From the NCBI RefSeq assembly GCF_000818015.1, contig NZ_CP007511.1, positions 2,094,001 through 2,158,000 on the forward strand: a stretch of 64,000 nt of DNA, given 5' to 3'. The translations under genes and the position numbers were made by a program. The stretch comes from Stutzerimonas balearica DSM 6083 (GTDB lineage: Bacteria > Pseudomonadota > Gammaproteobacteria > Pseudomonadales > Pseudomonadaceae). The notes under the pieces are model-generated. The model was given only the letters and a program-made list of their open reading frames with translations. It made no database searches and had not been told where the DNA came from. Positions 1 to 12,233 of this stretch are shown one piece after another (within the stretch, counting starts at the first letter, position 1; every line of letters starts with the position of its first letter).

Positions 1-513
1 CCGCTCTGCGTGCTCCTGGCCTTCCTGGTGCTGGCCGCGCAGTACGAGAGCTGGAGCCTGCCGCTGGCGGTGATCCTGATCGTGCCGATGACACTGCTCT
101 CGGCCATCACCGGAGTGATCCTGGCCGGCAGCGACAACAACGTCTTCACCCAGATCGGCCTGATCGTGCTGGTGGGGCTGGCATGCAAGAACGCGATCCT
201 CATCGTCGAGTTCGCCAAGGACAAGCAGGAGGAAGGCATGGACCGGCTCGCCGCCACCCTCGAAGCCTGCCGCCTGCGCCTGCGGCCGATCCTGATGACC
301 AGCTTCGCCTTCATCATGGGCGTGGTACCGCTGGTGCTCTCCAGCGGGGCCGGTGCCGAGATGCGCCATGCCATGGGTGTTGCGGTGTTCAGCGGCATGC
401 TTGGGGTGACGTTCTTCGGCCTGTTGCTGACCCCGGTGTTCTATCTGGTGATTCGCGCCTTCGTCGAGAAGCGTGAAGCGCGCAAGGCGGTATTCAAGGA
501 GGCCCGCGCATGA
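1..513 (+). CDS. RND multidrug efflux permease, MexF/HAE1 type, C-terminal fragment
   Basis: This is the C-terminal ~170 residues of an inner-membrane resistance-nodulation-division pump that exports drugs or solvents using the proton gradient. The start lies upstream of the window; the reading frame is open from base 1. Visible are the last hydrophobic helices and the family-typical segments ACKNAILIVEFA, LRLRPILMTS and GAGAEMRHAMG, which belong to the distal transmembrane block of HAE1 pumps. It overlaps the following outer-membrane factor by 4 bases (ATGA), so the pair is translationally coupled and forms the end of an adaptor-pump-channel operon. The wording of the helices resembles MexF more than MexB, but the fragment is too short to name the pump. 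Confidence 0.9.
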   Translation, partial: PLCVLLAFLVLAAQYESWSLPLAVILIVPMTLLSAITGVILAGSDNNVFTQIGLIVLVGLACKNAILIVEFAKDKQEEGMDRLAATLEACRLRLRPILMTSFAFIMGVVPLVLSSGAGAEMRHAMGVAVFSGMLGVTFFGLLLTPVFYLVIRAFVEKREARKAVFKEARA

Positions 514-1898
514 AGTTCTTCACCCTTTCCCTGCTCGCTCTGACCATCGCCGGTTGCGCGGTCGGTCCGGATTACCGTGCGCCGCAACCGGAGCCGGCGC
601 GCATCGAGCGGGCTGCCGCGGCCGGCTTCGACCGTGCGCGCTTCGAGGGCGCCTGGTGGCAGCAGTTCGAGGACCCCACCCTGGACCGCCTGGTGGCCCA
701 TGCGCTGGCGGAGAACCGCGAGCTACGTATCGCCTTCGCCCGCCTGGGCAGCGCCCGGGCGATCCGCGACGACGCGGCCAATGACCGTTTCCCGACGGTC
801 ACGGCAGGCGCGGGTGCCGAAATCGGCAAGGCGCAGCAGCCGGGTTTTGGTGATCGGCGGGTTGACATCGAACGCTACGACCTGGGGCTGGACATGGCCT
901 GGGAGCTGGACCTGTTTGGCCGCATCCAGCGCCGGCTAGAGGCCAGCGAGGCGCAGGCCGAGGCGGCCGAGGCCGACCTGCAGCAGTTGCAGGTCAGCCT
1001 GATCGCCGAGCTGGTCGATGCCTACGGCCAGCTGCGCGGCGCCCAGCTACGCGAGCGCATCGCCCGCGCCAACCTGGACAACCAGCGCCGCTCGCGCGAG
1101 CTGACGGTACAACTGCGCGACGGCGGCCTGGGTAGCGACCTCGACGTGCTGCGCGCCGATGCGCGCCTGGCCGCGACCGAGGCGACGCTGCCGCAGTTGC
1201 AGGCCCAGCAGGCGCGTGCGCGCAATCGCATCCGCATCGCCACGCTGCTTGGCCAGCGCGCCGACGGGCTCAGTGTCGACCTCTCGCCACGCGAGCTGCC
1301 GGCGATTGCCAAGGCCTTGCCGATCGGCGATCCGGGCGAACTGTTGCGCCGCCGGCCGGACATCCGTGCCGCCGAACGGCAACTGGCGGCGGCGACCGCC
1401 AATGTCGGCGTGGCCACGGCGGACCTGTTTCCGCGGGTAAGCCTGTCCGGTTTTCTCGGTTTCATCGCCGGGCGCGGCTCGCAGCTCGGTTCCAGCGCAG
1501 CCGAGGCGTGGAGCGTGGCCCCGGGCATCAGCTGGGCGGCCTTCGACCTGGGCAGCGTACGCGCCCGCCTGCGCGGCGCCGAGGCCGAGGCCGAGGGGGC
1601 TCTGGCGGCCTACGAGCAGCAGGTGCTGCTGGCACTGGAGGAGTCGCAGAATGCCTTCAGCGACTACGGCCATGCGCAGCAGCGCCTGCTGGCACAGCTG
1701 CGCCAGTCCGAAGCCAGCCGTGCCGCAGCCGAGCAGGCGCGCATTCGCTATCGCGAGGGCAGCGAGGATTTTCTCGTGCTGCTCGACGCCGAGCGCGAGC
1801 GCCTGGCTGCCGAAGACGCCCAGGCGCAGGCGGAGGTCGAGGTCTACCGCGGCATCGTCGCGCTGTACAAGGCGCTGGGGGGCGGCTGGCAGAGCTGA
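510..1898 (+). CDS. Outer-membrane efflux lipoprotein, OprM/OprN (NodT) family
   Basis: This is the outer-membrane channel of the tripartite pump whose permease ends just upstream. The 462-residue protein starts with a lipoprotein signal ending in the lipobox IAGC (Cys at residue 16), followed by the family hallmark VGPDYRAP. Two repeated outer-membrane-efflux domains follow, with long helical, Ala/Gln/Glu-rich stretches and the RRRPDIRAAERQL signature around residues 280-293. The length is normal for the family. The start is fixed by the ATGA overlap with the permease. The substrate cannot be read from the sequence. Confidence 0.93.
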   Translation: MKFFTLSLLALTIAGCAVGPDYRAPQPEPARIERAAAAGFDRARFEGAWWQQFEDPTLDRLVAHALAENRELRIAFARLGSARAIRDDAANDRFPTVTAGAGAEIGKAQQPGFGDRRVDIERYDLGLDMAWELDLFGRIQRRLEASEAQAEAAEADLQQLQVSLIAELVDAYGQLRGAQLRERIARANLDNQRRSRELTVQLRDGGLGSDLDVLRADARLAATEATLPQLQAQQARARNRIRIATLLGQRADGLSVDLSPRELPAIAKALPIGDPGELLRRRPDIRAAERQLAAATANVGVATADLFPRVSLSGFLGFIAGRGSQLGSSAAEAWSVAPGISWAAFDLGSVRARLRGAEAEAEGALAAYEQQVLLALEESQNAFSDYGHAQQRLLAQLRQSEASRAAAEQARIRYREGSEDFLVLLDAERERLAAEDAQAQAEVEVYRGIVALYKALGGGWQS

Positions 1899-3059
<1,161 letters not shown>

Positions 3060-3075
3060 GCGGTCGGCAGCCGCC

Positions 3076-4551
3076 TTACCGCGTCTGCCCCTGGCTGGAG
3101 CCGGTCGTCAGCGCCGGGTCCTCCAGCCGGCTGCTGTCCCAGCCCCCGCCGAGCGCGGCGATCAGCTGAACGCTGGCCAGCAGGCGATCCCCTAGCAGGC
3201 CCAGATGGGTCCGCTCGTTGTTCAGTGCGGTGGTCTGCACGGTCGCCACGCTGAGGAAGTCGACCATTCCGGCGCGGTACTGGTTTTCGATCAGGCGCAG
3301 TGATTCCTGCGCCGACTCCAGCGCCTCGCGCTGTACTCCAACCTCCTCATCCAGCACGCGCAGCTGCACCAGCGCATCCTCCACTTCGCGCAAGCCGTCG
3401 AGCACGGTCTGTCGATAGCTCGCCACGGTCTGGTCGTAGGCGGCTTCGGCGCGTTCGACTTCGGCGCGCCGCGCGCCGAAATCCAGCAGCGTGACCGCCA
3501 ACTGCGGGCCAAGCGACCAGAAGCGGTTGGGCACCTCCACCAGGTTGCTCCAGGCACTGTTGCGGTAACCTCCGGAAGCCGAGAGCGTCAGGTCCGGAAA
3601 CCAGGCGGTCTTGGCTATCCCGATCTCGGCGTTGGCGGCCATCACGTTGCGTTCGGCCGCGGCCACGTCCGGGCGGCGTTCGAGCAGTTGCGAGGGCAGC
3701 GCCACCGGCAACTGCGGCAGCTGCGGAATGCCCTCGCGCCGCGCCAGGTCGAGTTCGCTGGGCGGCACGCCGACGAGCACGGCAATGGCATGCTCGAACT
3801 GTGCACGTTGCCATTGCAGGTCGATGGCCTGCGCCTGGGTCTGCTTGAGCTGGGTGCGTGCCTGCGCCACGTCCGACTTGGGCACGATGCCGGCGCGGTA
3901 CTGGTTCTCCGTCAGGCGCAGCGAGCGCGCGTAGGCATCCACCGTCTGGTCGAGCAGGCGCTGCTGGGCATCCATTACCCGCAGCTGCAGATAGGTCTGC
4001 ACCAGCTCGGCCTGCAGGCTCAGGCGCAGGGCGGCCAGATCGGCCGCGCTGGCCTGCATGTCGGCCCGGCTGGCTTCGAGGTTGCGTCGCAGCCGCCCCC
4101 ACAGGTCGACCTCCCAGGCCGCATCCAGCCCCAGCTGGTAGCTCTCGCTGATCCCGCTCGCGCCAGTCGTGCCCTGCGACCCGCTACCCTGCCCGCTGCG
4201 GGTAGCCGATGCACTGCCGGATACGCTGGGGAACAGCTGCGAACGGGCGCTGCGCACGAGGGCGCGGGCCTGGCGGTACTGCGCTTCGGCGGCGGCGAGG
4301 TTCTGGTTGGACAGCTCGAGCCGAGCGACCAGCGCATCGAGCTCGGCATCGCCATAGAGCGACCACCAAGGGCCGCGCGCGAGCAGATCGCCCGGTGCGG
4401 CGCTCTTCCAGCCTTCGGCCTGCTTGAACGCGCTGCCGAGCGTGAGCTCCGGCCTCCGGTAGTCGGGGCCAAGGGTGCAGCCACCCAGCAGCAGTCCCAG
4501 GGTGAGCATGGCCAGTGGGCGCAGGTGGAAACGTCGAGCGGAAACGGTCAT
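3076..4551 (-). CDS. opmB: Outer-membrane efflux lipoprotein OpmB (channel of MuxABC)
   Basis: This is the outer-membrane channel of the two-permease RND system encoded upstream on the same strand. The 491-residue protein carries a lipoprotein signal with lipobox LLGGC, then TLGPDYRRPEL, and two outer-membrane-efflux repeats, with ENQYRAGI and ENQYRAGM marking equivalent positions in each repeat. It overlaps muxC by 4 bases. The gene order adaptor, permease, permease, channel matches muxABC-opmB of P. aeruginosa. The first outer-membrane factor (510-1898) is a divergent paralogue. Confidence 0.92.
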   Translation of the reverse strand: MTVSARRFHLRPLAMLTLGLLLGGCTLGPDYRRPELTLGSAFKQAEGWKSAAPGDLLARGPWWSLYGDAELDALVARLELSNQNLAAAEAQYRQARALVRSARSQLFPSVSGSASATRSGQGSGSQGTTGASGISESYQLGLDAAWEVDLWGRLRRNLEASRADMQASAADLAALRLSLQAELVQTYLQLRVMDAQQRLLDQTVDAYARSLRLTENQYRAGIVPKSDVAQARTQLKQTQAQAIDLQWQRAQFEHAIAVLVGVPPSELDLARREGIPQLPQLPVALPSQLLERRPDVAAAERNVMAANAEIGIAKTAWFPDLTLSASGGYRNSAWSNLVEVPNRFWSLGPQLAVTLLDFGARRAEVERAEAAYDQTVASYRQTVLDGLREVEDALVQLRVLDEEVGVQREALESAQESLRLIENQYRAGMVDFLSVATVQTTALNNERTHLGLLGDRLLASVQLIAALGGGWDSSRLEDPALTTGSSQGQTR

Positions 4552-7500
4552 AGCGGATTGTCCAGGGCGGCGTCGGTACGCACTCCACGCCAGTGGTTGA
4601 AGCGATGGCGCAGACGGTCGAGGTAGAGGTAGACCACCGGCGTGGTGTAGAGCGTGAGGATCTGGCTGAGCACCAGGCCGCCGATGATCGCCAGGCCCAG
4701 CGGCTGGCGCATTTCGGCGCCTTCGCTACCGCCGACCAGCAGCGGCACGGCGCCGAGGATGGCGGCCAGGGTGGTCATCAGGATCGGCCGGAAGCGCAGC
4801 AGGCAGGCGCGGTGGATCGAGTCGGCCGGTGCCAGGCCGTCGTTGCGCTCGAACTGCAGGGCCAGATCGATCATCAGGATGGCGTTCTTCTTCACCACGC
4901 CGATCAGCAGGAACAGGCCGAGCAGCGAGATCAGGCTGAACTGCTCGCCGGTGAGAATGATCGCCAGCAGCGCGCCGACGCCCGCCGAAGGCAGTGTCGA
5001 GAGGATCGTCAGAGGGTGGATGTAACTCTCGTAGAGCACGCCGAGCACGATGTAGACCAGCAGCAGTGCACCGAGAATCATCAGTGGCTGGCTTTCCTGC
5101 GCCGCCTTGAACACGTCGCCGGTGCCGCCCAGCCGTCCCTGCACCTCGCTCGGCAGGCCGATGGCCGCCACCGCGCGTTCGATCGCCAGCGTCGCCTGGT
5201 CGAGGCTGACGCCCGGTGCGAGGTCGAAGTCGATATTCTCCGCGGCGAACTGGCCGTCGTGCTGCACGCGGTCTTCTTCCAGGCTGCGCTCGTAGCGTGC
5301 GAAGGCCGACAGGGGCACGCGCTGGCCGTCGTCGGTGATCACATGGACCTGGTCGAGCACCTCGGGGTGCTGCGCATAGGCCGGGTCGAGCTCCATCACC
5401 ACGCGGTACTGGTTCAGCGCCTCGTAGATGGTCGAGATCTGCCGCTGGCTGAAGGCGTTGTTCAGCAGCGTCGTCACGGTGCTCATGTCGATGCCCAGCC
5501 GCTTGGCCGCATCACGGTCCACGACCAGGGTGATCTGCTGCGCACCCTCGCCATCGTTAGCGTCGATGCTGGTCAGCTCGGGCAAGGCCTTGAGCGCGGC
5601 GATGACACGCGGCGTCCAGGTGCGCAGATCGTCGAGGTCGCCGGCCAGCAGCGAGTACGAGTACGCCGAGCTGCTCTGCCGCCCGCCGCCGAACTGCAGA
5701 TCCTGGTCAGCCATGAGGAACATGCGCCCGCCCGGCACCTTTGGCTGGTTGCGGCGGATGCGCTCGATCACCTCCTGCGCCGAGAGGTGCCGCTCGGCCA
5801 GCGGCTTGAGCCGCACGATCATGAAGGCATTGTTGATGCCGCCCTGCCCGCCGATGAAACCGGCCACGCTTTCCACCGCCGGGTCGGCCAGCACCGCCTT
5901 GCGGAACACCTCCATTTTCGGCTGCATGACTTGGAACGACAGGCCGTCATCGCCGCGGATGAAGCCGGTCAGCTGGCCGGTGTCCTGCTGCGGCAGAAAG
6001 GTTTTCGGCACCTGGACGTAGAGCACAACATTCAGCGCGACGGTCGCCAGCAGGCTGAGCAGGGTGATCCGCCGGTGGCGTAGCGCCCAGGCCAGGGAAC
6101 GGTCATACCAGCCGACCAGCCGCTCGTGCAGGCGGTGGCTCCAGACATGCAGGCGGCTGTCGTGCTGTGGGTCGTGGCGCTTGAGCCAGCGGGCGCAGAG
6201 CATCGGCGTGAGCGTCAGCGAGACCAGCAGCGAGACCAGAATGGCCGCCGCCAGCGTCAGGCTGAACTCACGGAACAGCCGCTCCACCAGCCCGCCCATG
6301 AACAGGATCGACACGAACACCACGACCAGCGAGACGTTCATCGACAAGAGCGTGAAACCCACCTCGCGGGTGCCGATGTAGGCCGCGCGCAGCGGCGGCA
6401 CGCCGTCGTCGATGTGCCGGGCGATGTTCTCCAGCACCACGATGGCATCGTCGACCACCAGGCCGGCGGCGAGGATCAGCGCCATCAGCGACAGCGTGTT
6501 GAGCGAGAAGCCGGCCAGGTACATCACGGCGAAGGTGCCGACCAGCGACACCGGTACCGCCAGGGCCGGAATCATCGCGGTGCGCAGTTTGCCGAGGAAC
6601 AGGAACACCAGCAGGATCACCAGTGCCACGGCGATCAGCAGCGTGCGTTCGGCCTCGTGCAGGGTCGCGCGGATCACCGGCGAGCGGTCCATCGCCACGT
6701 CCAGCGCGACGCTGCCCGGCAGTATCGCCTGCAGCGCCGGCAGTTCGGCGCGGATGCCCTCGATGGTTTCGATGATGTTGGCACCGGCCTGGCGATTGAC
6801 GATCAGCAACACCGCCGGCTCGTTGTTGAAGAAACCGCTGTTGTAGCGGTCCTCGACCGAATCCTTGACGCGCGCCACGTCGCCCAGGCGCAGCGCCGCG
6901 CCGTCCTGATAACGGATGATCAGCGGGGTGTAGTCGGCGGCCTCGTGCAGCTGGTCGTTGGCCGCCACCTGCCAGTGACGGTGGTCATCCTCGACCATGC
7001 CCTTGGGCCGCCGCACGTTGGCGTTGGCGATGGTCTGGCGCACTTCGTCGAGCGACACGCCGTACTGCTCGAGCTGCTGCGGCTGCAGCTCGACGCGCAC
7101 GGCCGGCAGCGAGCTGCCGCCGACCTGGACCTCGCCGACGCCGGGCACCTGCGACAGCTTCTGCGCGAGGATGGTCGAGCCGATGTCGTAGAGCTGGCCC
7201 TTGTCGAGCACCTCGGAGGTCAGCGACAGCACCATGATCGGCGCCTGCGACGGATTGATCTTGCGGTAGGTGGGCATGCTGCGCATGCCGCTCGGCAGGA
7301 GGTTGCGCGCGGCGTTGATCGCCGCCTGCACGTCGCGGGCGGCACCGTTGATGTCGCGGCTCAGGTCGAACTGGATGATGATCCGCGTCGAGCCCTGGCT
7401 GCTGCGGCTGGTCATCTGGCTGACCCCGGCGATACTGCCGAGCGAGCGCTCCAGTGGCGTTGCGACGCTGGACGCCATGATCTCCGGGCTGGCGCCGGGC

Positions 7501-7652
7501 AGGCTGGCCTGCACCGTGATCACCGGGAAATCCATGTTCGGCAGCGGCGAGACCGGCAGCAAGGTGAAGCTCACCCCGCCGAGCAGGAGGATCGCCAGGC
7601 TCAGCAGCATGGTCGCTACCGGGCGGGCGATGAACGGCGCCGAAAGATTCAT
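4548..7652 (-). CDS. muxC: RND efflux permease MuxC (MdtC-like)
   Basis: This is the second inner-membrane RND permease of the MuxABC-OpmB pump; MuxB and MuxC (MdtB and MdtC in enterics) form a mixed trimer. At 1034 residues it has the expected twelve-helix architecture with two large periplasmic loops. The N-terminus MNLSAPFIARPVATMLL and the segment LPNMDFPVITV are typical of the MdtC branch. The proton-relay region around VDDAIVVLENIARH is present. It lies 28 bases after muxB and overlaps opmB by 4. Reported substrates of the P. aeruginosa system include aztreonam, macrolides and novobiocin; that is family knowledge. Confidence 0.93.
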   Translation of the reverse strand: MNLSAPFIARPVATMLLSLAILLLGGVSFTLLPVSPLPNMDFPVITVQASLPGASPEIMASSVATPLERSLGSIAGVSQMTSRSSQGSTRIIIQFDLSRDINGAARDVQAAINAARNLLPSGMRSMPTYRKINPSQAPIMVLSLTSEVLDKGQLYDIGSTILAQKLSQVPGVGEVQVGGSSLPAVRVELQPQQLEQYGVSLDEVRQTIANANVRRPKGMVEDDHRHWQVAANDQLHEAADYTPLIIRYQDGAALRLGDVARVKDSVEDRYNSGFFNNEPAVLLIVNRQAGANIIETIEGIRAELPALQAILPGSVALDVAMDRSPVIRATLHEAERTLLIAVALVILLVFLFLGKLRTAMIPALAVPVSLVGTFAVMYLAGFSLNTLSLMALILAAGLVVDDAIVVLENIARHIDDGVPPLRAAYIGTREVGFTLLSMNVSLVVVFVSILFMGGLVERLFREFSLTLAAAILVSLLVSLTLTPMLCARWLKRHDPQHDSRLHVWSHRLHERLVGWYDRSLAWALRHRRITLLSLLATVALNVVLYVQVPKTFLPQQDTGQLTGFIRGDDGLSFQVMQPKMEVFRKAVLADPAVESVAGFIGGQGGINNAFMIVRLKPLAERHLSAQEVIERIRRNQPKVPGGRMFLMADQDLQFGGGRQSSSAYSYSLLAGDLDDLRTWTPRVIAALKALPELTSIDANDGEGAQQITLVVDRDAAKRLGIDMSTVTTLLNNAFSQRQISTIYEALNQYRVVMELDPAYAQHPEVLDQVHVITDDGQRVPLSAFARYERSLEEDRVQHDGQFAAENIDFDLAPGVSLDQATLAIERAVAAIGLPSEVQGRLGGTGDVFKAAQESQPLMILGALLLVYIVLGVLYESYIHPLTILSTLPSAGVGALLAIILTGEQFSLISLLGLFLLIGVVKKNAILMIDLALQFERNDGLAPADSIHRACLLRFRPILMTTLAAILGAVPLLVGGSEGAEMRQPLGLAIIGGLVLSQILTLYTTPVVYLYLDRLRHRFNHWRGVRTDAALDNPL

Positions 7653-7680
7653 CGATCGCCCTCGTCCAGGCTCTCGCGGT

Positions 7681-10600
7681 TCATGCGCCGGCCTCGGCCG
7701 GTTCGGCCTGGCGCCGCCAGCGCTGGCCCAGGCGGTCGAAGAACAGGTAGATCACCGGCGTGGTGAACAGCGTCAGCAACTGGCTCATCAACAGGCCGCC
7801 GACCAGCACCAGGCCCAGCGGCTGGCGTAGCTCGGCGCCGGAGCCGGTGGCGAGCATCAGCGGAATGGCGCCGAACAGCGCCGCCAGGGTGGTCATCAGG
7901 ATCGGCCGGAAACGCAGCAGCGCGGCGCGGTAGATCGCCTGCTCCGGCGTCATGCCTTGGTGACGTTCTGCCTCCAGGGCGAAGTCGATCATCATGATCG
8001 CGTTCTTCTTGACGATGCCGATCAGCAGAATGATGCCGATGATCGCGATCAGCCCCAGATCGTTGCCGGTCAGCAGCAGGGCGAGCAGCGCGCCCACCGC
8101 CGCCGACGGCAAGGTCGAGAGAATGGTGATCGGGTGGATGTAGCTCTCGTAGAGCACACCGAGCACGATGTACATGGTCACCACGGCGGCGAGAATCAGC
8201 AGCAGCGTGCTCGACAGCGACGCGCGGAAGGCTTCGGCGGCACCCTGGAAGTGCGTCTGGATACCGGCCGGCAGGCCAATCTCCTGTTCGACCTGCTCGA
8301 TCACCTCGACTGCGTGGCCAAGCGACATGCCCTCGGCGAGGTTGAACGACACCGTCGCCGCCGGGAACTGGCCGATGTGATTGATCAACAGGGGCGCCGA
8401 GCGTTGTTCGATCCGCGCCAGGCTCGACAGCCGCACCGGATCGCCCTCCCCGCTCTTGACGAACAGTTGCTCGAGCGCCTGCGGGCCGAGCCGCGAGCCG
8501 GCCCCGACCTCCAGCACCACGCGGTACTGGCTGGCCTGGGTGAAGATGGTCGATATCTGTCGTTGGCCAAAGGCGTCATACAGCGCGTCGGTGATGGCCG
8601 AGACCTCGATGCCCAGGCGCGCGGCCGCGTCGCGGTCGATGTCTAGGTAGACCTGCAGGCCGTCGCTCTGCAGGTCGGTGGCGACGTCGGTCAGTTCCGC
8701 CCGCTGGCGCAGGGCCTCGACCAGGCGCGGCGTCCATTCGTTGAGCAAGGCGCTGTCGGGTGACTCCAGGCTGAACTGGAACTGCGTGCGGCTGACCCGG
8801 TCCTCGATGGACAGGTCCTGCACCGACTGCAGGTACAGCTCGATGCCCGGGATGCGCGCCAGTTCGGGGCGCAGGCGCTCGATGACCTGGCTGGCAGTGG
8901 CGCTGCGCTCGGCGTGCGGCTTGAGGTTGATCAGCAGGCGCCCGCTGTTGAGCGTGACGTTGTCGCCGTCGACGCCGATATAGGACGACAGGCTGACCAC
9001 GTCCGGGTCGGCCAGCAGTACCTCGGCCAGGCGCTGCTGGCGCTCGCTCATTTCGCGGAACGAAACCGATTGCGGCGCCTCGCTGATCCCCTGGATCACG
9101 CCGGTGTCCTGCACCGGGAAGAAGCCCTTGGGCACCATCAGGTACAGCACCACGGTCAGCGCCAGCGTGGCCAGCGCGATCAGCAGCGTCAGCGTCTGGT
9201 GGCCGAGCACCCAGCCCAGCCAGCGCGCGTAACCGCCGATCAGCCGCTCGACCCAATCCGGCCCGTGCTCGTTGGCCTTGTGCGGTTTGAGCAGCCTGGC
9301 GCACATCATCGGCGTCAGTGTCAGCGAGACCACCAGCGACAAGAGAATGGCGACGGCCAGGGTGATTGCGAACTCGCGGAACAGGCGTCCGACCACGTCC
9401 TGCATGAACAGCAGCGGAATCAGCACGGCGATCAGCGACAGGGTCAGCGAGATCAGCGTGAAGCCGATCTGCTTGGCGCCCTTGAGCGCCGCGTTGAGCG
9501 GTGTCTCGCCCTCCTCCACGTGGCGGGCGATGTTCTCCAGCATGACGATGGCGTCGTCGACGACGAAGCCGGTGGCGATGGTCAGCGCCATGAGCGTCAG
9601 GTTGTTCAGCGAGAAGCCGCAGAGGTACATCACCGCAAAGGTGCCGACCAGCGACAGCGGCACCGCGATCGAGGGAATCACCGTGGCCGAAAGCTTCTTC
9701 AGGAAGACAAAGGTCACCGCGACCACCAGGATGGTCGCCAGGATCAGCTCGTGCTGCACGTCGGTGACCGCGGCGCGGATGGTCTGCGTGCGGTCGGTGA
9801 GGATGGTGACGTCCAGGCCCGCCGGCATGCTCGCGGTGACTTCCGGCAGCAGTGCCTGGATGCGCTCGACCACTTCGATGACGTTGGCGCCCGGCTGGCG
9901 CTGGATATTCAGCAGCACCGCCTGATTGCGGTTGGCCCAGGCGGCCAGGCGCTCGTTCTCCGCACCATCGACGATGCTGGCGATGTCCTTCAGGCGCAGC
10001 GCCGCGCCGTTCTCGTAGGTCAGGATCAGCTCGGCGTATTCCTCGGGCGACTTGAGCTGATCGTTGGCGTCAAGCATCGAGACGCGGGTCGGGCCATCGA
10101 AGTTGCCCTTGGGCTGGTTGACGTTCGCCTGATTGATCAGCTGCCGCACATCGGCCAGGGACAACCCATAGGCGGCCAGCGCCTCGGGATTGGTGCGAAT
10201 GCGCACGGCCGGGCGCTGACCGCCGGCGATGCTGACCATCCCCACGCCGCTGATCTGCGCGAGCTTCTGCGCCATGCGCGTATCGACCAGGTCGTGCAGT
10301 TGCGGCAGCGGCAGCGTCCTGGAGGTTATCGCCAGGGTGATCACCGGCGTGTCGGCCGGGTTGACCTTGTTGTACACGGGCGGCGCCGGCAGGTCGTTTG
10401 GGAGCAGGTTGTTTGCCGCATTGATCGCCGCCTGCACCTCCTGCTCGGCTACGTCCAGCTCCACGTCCAGGGAGAACCGCAGGGTGATGACCGAGGCGCC
10501 GCCGGAGCTGCTCGAAGACAGCTGCGTCAGTCCTGGCATCTGCCCGAACTGGCGCTCGAGTGGTGCCGTAACTGCGCTGGTCATCACTTCGGGGCTGGCG

Positions 10601-10758
10601 CCCGGGTAGAGCGTCATGACGCGGATCGTCGGGTAATCGACCTGCGGCAGCGCCGCCACCGGCAGCAGCTTGTAGGCGATCAGACCGGCCAGGAGGATGG
10701 CGACCATGGTCAGGGTCGTCGCCACCGGCCGCAGGATGAACAGCCGCGAGACGTTCAT
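7681..10758 (-). CDS. muxB: RND efflux permease MuxB (MdtB-like)
   Basis: This is the first of two RND permeases in the Mux pump. The 1025-residue protein starts [17 protein letters not shown], has the MdtB-type [11 protein letters not shown] segment and the conserved [14 protein letters not shown] helix-4 motif with its proton-relay aspartates. It overlaps the adaptor gene muxA by 4 bases (ATGA), which fixes the start. It is about 40 percent alike to MuxC by eye, consistent with the paralogous pair that assembles as a heterotrimer. Confidence 0.93.
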   Translation of the reverse strand: MNVSRLFILRPVATTLTMVAILLAGLIAYKLLPVAALPQVDYPTIRVMTLYPGASPEVMTSAVTAPLERQFGQMPGLTQLSSSSSGGASVITLRFSLDVELDVAEQEVQAAINAANNLLPNDLPAPPVYNKVNPADTPVITLAITSRTLPLPQLHDLVDTRMAQKLAQISGVGMVSIAGGQRPAVRIRTNPEALAAYGLSLADVRQLINQANVNQPKGNFDGPTRVSMLDANDQLKSPEEYAELILTYENGAALRLKDIASIVDGAENERLAAWANRNQAVLLNIQRQPGANVIEVVERIQALLPEVTASMPAGLDVTILTDRTQTIRAAVTDVQHELILATILVVAVTFVFLKKLSATVIPSIAVPLSLVGTFAVMYLCGFSLNNLTLMALTIATGFVVDDAIVMLENIARHVEEGETPLNAALKGAKQIGFTLISLTLSLIAVLIPLLFMQDVVGRLFREFAITLAVAILLSLVVSLTLTPMMCARLLKPHKANEHGPDWVERLIGGYARWLGWVLGHQTLTLLIALATLALTVVLYLMVPKGFFPVQDTGVIQGISEAPQSVSFREMSERQQRLAEVLLADPDVVSLSSYIGVDGDNVTLNSGRLLINLKPHAERSATASQVIERLRPELARIPGIELYLQSVQDLSIEDRVSRTQFQFSLESPDSALLNEWTPRLVEALRQRAELTDVATDLQSDGLQVYLDIDRDAAARLGIEVSAITDALYDAFGQRQISTIFTQASQYRVVLEVGAGSRLGPQALEQLFVKSGEGDPVRLSSLARIEQRSAPLLINHIGQFPAATVSFNLAEGMSLGHAVEVIEQVEQEIGLPAGIQTHFQGAAEAFRASLSSTLLLILAAVVTMYIVLGVLYESYIHPITILSTLPSAAVGALLALLLTGNDLGLIAIIGIILLIGIVKKNAIMMIDFALEAERHQGMTPEQAIYRAALLRFRPILMTTLAALFGAIPLMLATGSGAELRQPLGLVLVGGLLMSQLLTLFTTPVIYLFFDRLGQRWRRQAEPAEAGA

Positions 10759-11996
10759 CGAACCGGGCGCTCCCCTTTTTCCTCGACGCCGACCTTCGGC
10801 TGGTCGGCCGCCTCGCGCGCCATGGTGGCCGGGTCAACGACCTCGACCTCGCTGCCGTCACGCAGCCGATCGGTCCCTTCCATGACGACGCGTTCGTCGG
10901 GCTTCAGGCCTGCGGTGATCACCGTCAGCTCGCCGTTGCTCGGGCCGACTTCGACGTTGCGCAGCTCGACCTTGCTATCCGCGTTCACCACATAGGCGAA
11001 GTTGCCGCGCGAGCCGAACTGCAGCGCAGCCGAGGGGATCAGCGTCACGTCCTTGAGCGTTTCCACGCGCAGGCGCACGTTGACGAACTGGTTGGGCAGC
11101 AGCAGCTCGGCCTCGTTATCGAAGCGCGCCTTGAGCTTGAGGGTGCCGGTGGTGACGTCGATCTGGTTGTCGATGCTCTCCAGCACGCCCTCGCCGAACA
11201 GGGTGCGCTCGCCGCGATCCCAGGCCTGCACGCCAAGGGCTTCGCCCTGGCGGAAGCGGATCAGCACCGGCGGCAGATCGGTTTCCGGCAGCGTGAAGGT
11301 GACCGCCATCGGCTGGGTCTGGGTGATCACCACCAGCGGCGTGGTGTCGTTCGCCGCGACCAGGTTGCCGAGGTCGAGCTGGCGCAAGCCCAGGCGCCCG
11401 CCGATCGGCGCGCGGATCTGGGTGAATTCGAGGTTGAGCTTGGCTTCGTTCACGGCCGCCTGGTTGGCCGCCAGGGTGCCTTGGTACTGGCTGACCAGCG
11501 CTGCCTGGGTATCGAGGGTCTGCTTGGCGATGCTGTCCTCGGCATACAGGCCCTGGTAGCGCTGCAGGTCGAGCTGGGCATTTTTCAGCTGCGCCTGGTT
11601 CTGCCGCAGCGTGCCTTCGGCCTGTTGCAGCGCCACGCGATAAGGCCGCGGGTCGATCACCGCGAGCAGGTCGCCAGCCTTGACCCGCTGGCCCTCCTCG
11701 AAGTGCACCTCGACCAGCTCGCCCGCCACCCGGCTGCGCACGTTCACGGTATTGAGCGGCGTAACCGTGCCCAGCGCCTTGTAGTACACCTCGAAATCAC
11801 CCTGGCGCACCGGCGTGACGCGTACCGGCACGGGGCCACCGAAGGCGCCGAAGCCTGGCCGGCCACCGGGTCGCTGGGCCTGCTCGGCGTTGCTGTCGGG
11901 CCAGAGCCACCAGAGCAGCGACACGGCGGCCAGCACCGCGACGGCGAGCAGCAACCAGCGGAAACGGGGAGACGAGGAAGCGGGGACGACGGGCAT
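10755..11996 (-). CDS. muxA: Periplasmic adaptor (membrane fusion) protein MuxA
   Basis: This is the membrane-fusion subunit that bridges the MuxBC permeases and OpmB. The 413-residue protein has an N-terminal membrane anchor (about residues 12-31), a proline/glycine-rich linker, a lipoyl half-motif ([22 protein letters not shown], shown in part), an alpha-helical hairpin (about 125-185), a second lipoyl half and beta-barrel domains. It is the first gene of the operon. About 240 bases separate it from the divergent murJ-like gene. On its strand a CTTAAGG half-site occurs near 12027, but I cannot assign a regulator. Confidence 0.93.
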   Translation of the reverse strand: MPVVPASSSPRFRWLLLAVAVLAAVSLLWWLWPDSNAEQAQRPGGRPGFGAFGGPVPVRVTPVRQGDFEVYYKALGTVTPLNTVNVRSRVAGELVEVHFEEGQRVKAGDLLAVIDPRPYRVALQQAEGTLRQNQAQLKNAQLDLQRYQGLYAEDSIAKQTLDTQAALVSQYQGTLAANQAAVNEAKLNLEFTQIRAPIGGRLGLRQLDLGNLVAANDTTPLVVITQTQPMAVTFTLPETDLPPVLIRFRQGEALGVQAWDRGERTLFGEGVLESIDNQIDVTTGTLKLKARFDNEAELLLPNQFVNVRLRVETLKDVTLIPSAALQFGSRGNFAYVVNADSKVELRNVEVGPSNGELTVITAGLKPDERVVMEGTDRLRDGSEVEVVDPATMAREAADQPKVGVEEKGERPVR

Positions 11997-12233
11997 GATG
12001 ATGTTCGCAGCGAAAGGAGCCTGAACCTTAAGCAGTCGCAGCGCTCTCGCAAAGCGGATTTACGGCATTTTTACAGTATCGAAAGTTGTCGGCCGGACGC
12101 CTTGCGGCCGGAACCATGGCCGCGCCCGCCAGTCTATCTAGCGCCTGCCCTTGGTGGCGCGTCGTCCGATCGCGCCGCCAGCGTGCCGAAATACCAGTTG
12201 GGCCCGTAGTACGGCCTGTCACAGGATCAAGGA

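Noticed and set aside
8914-10995. A 693-codon open frame antisense to muxB
   Set aside because: The product is a Gln/His/Arg-rich string without membrane segments or motifs, typical of the reverse frame of a GC-rich transporter gene.
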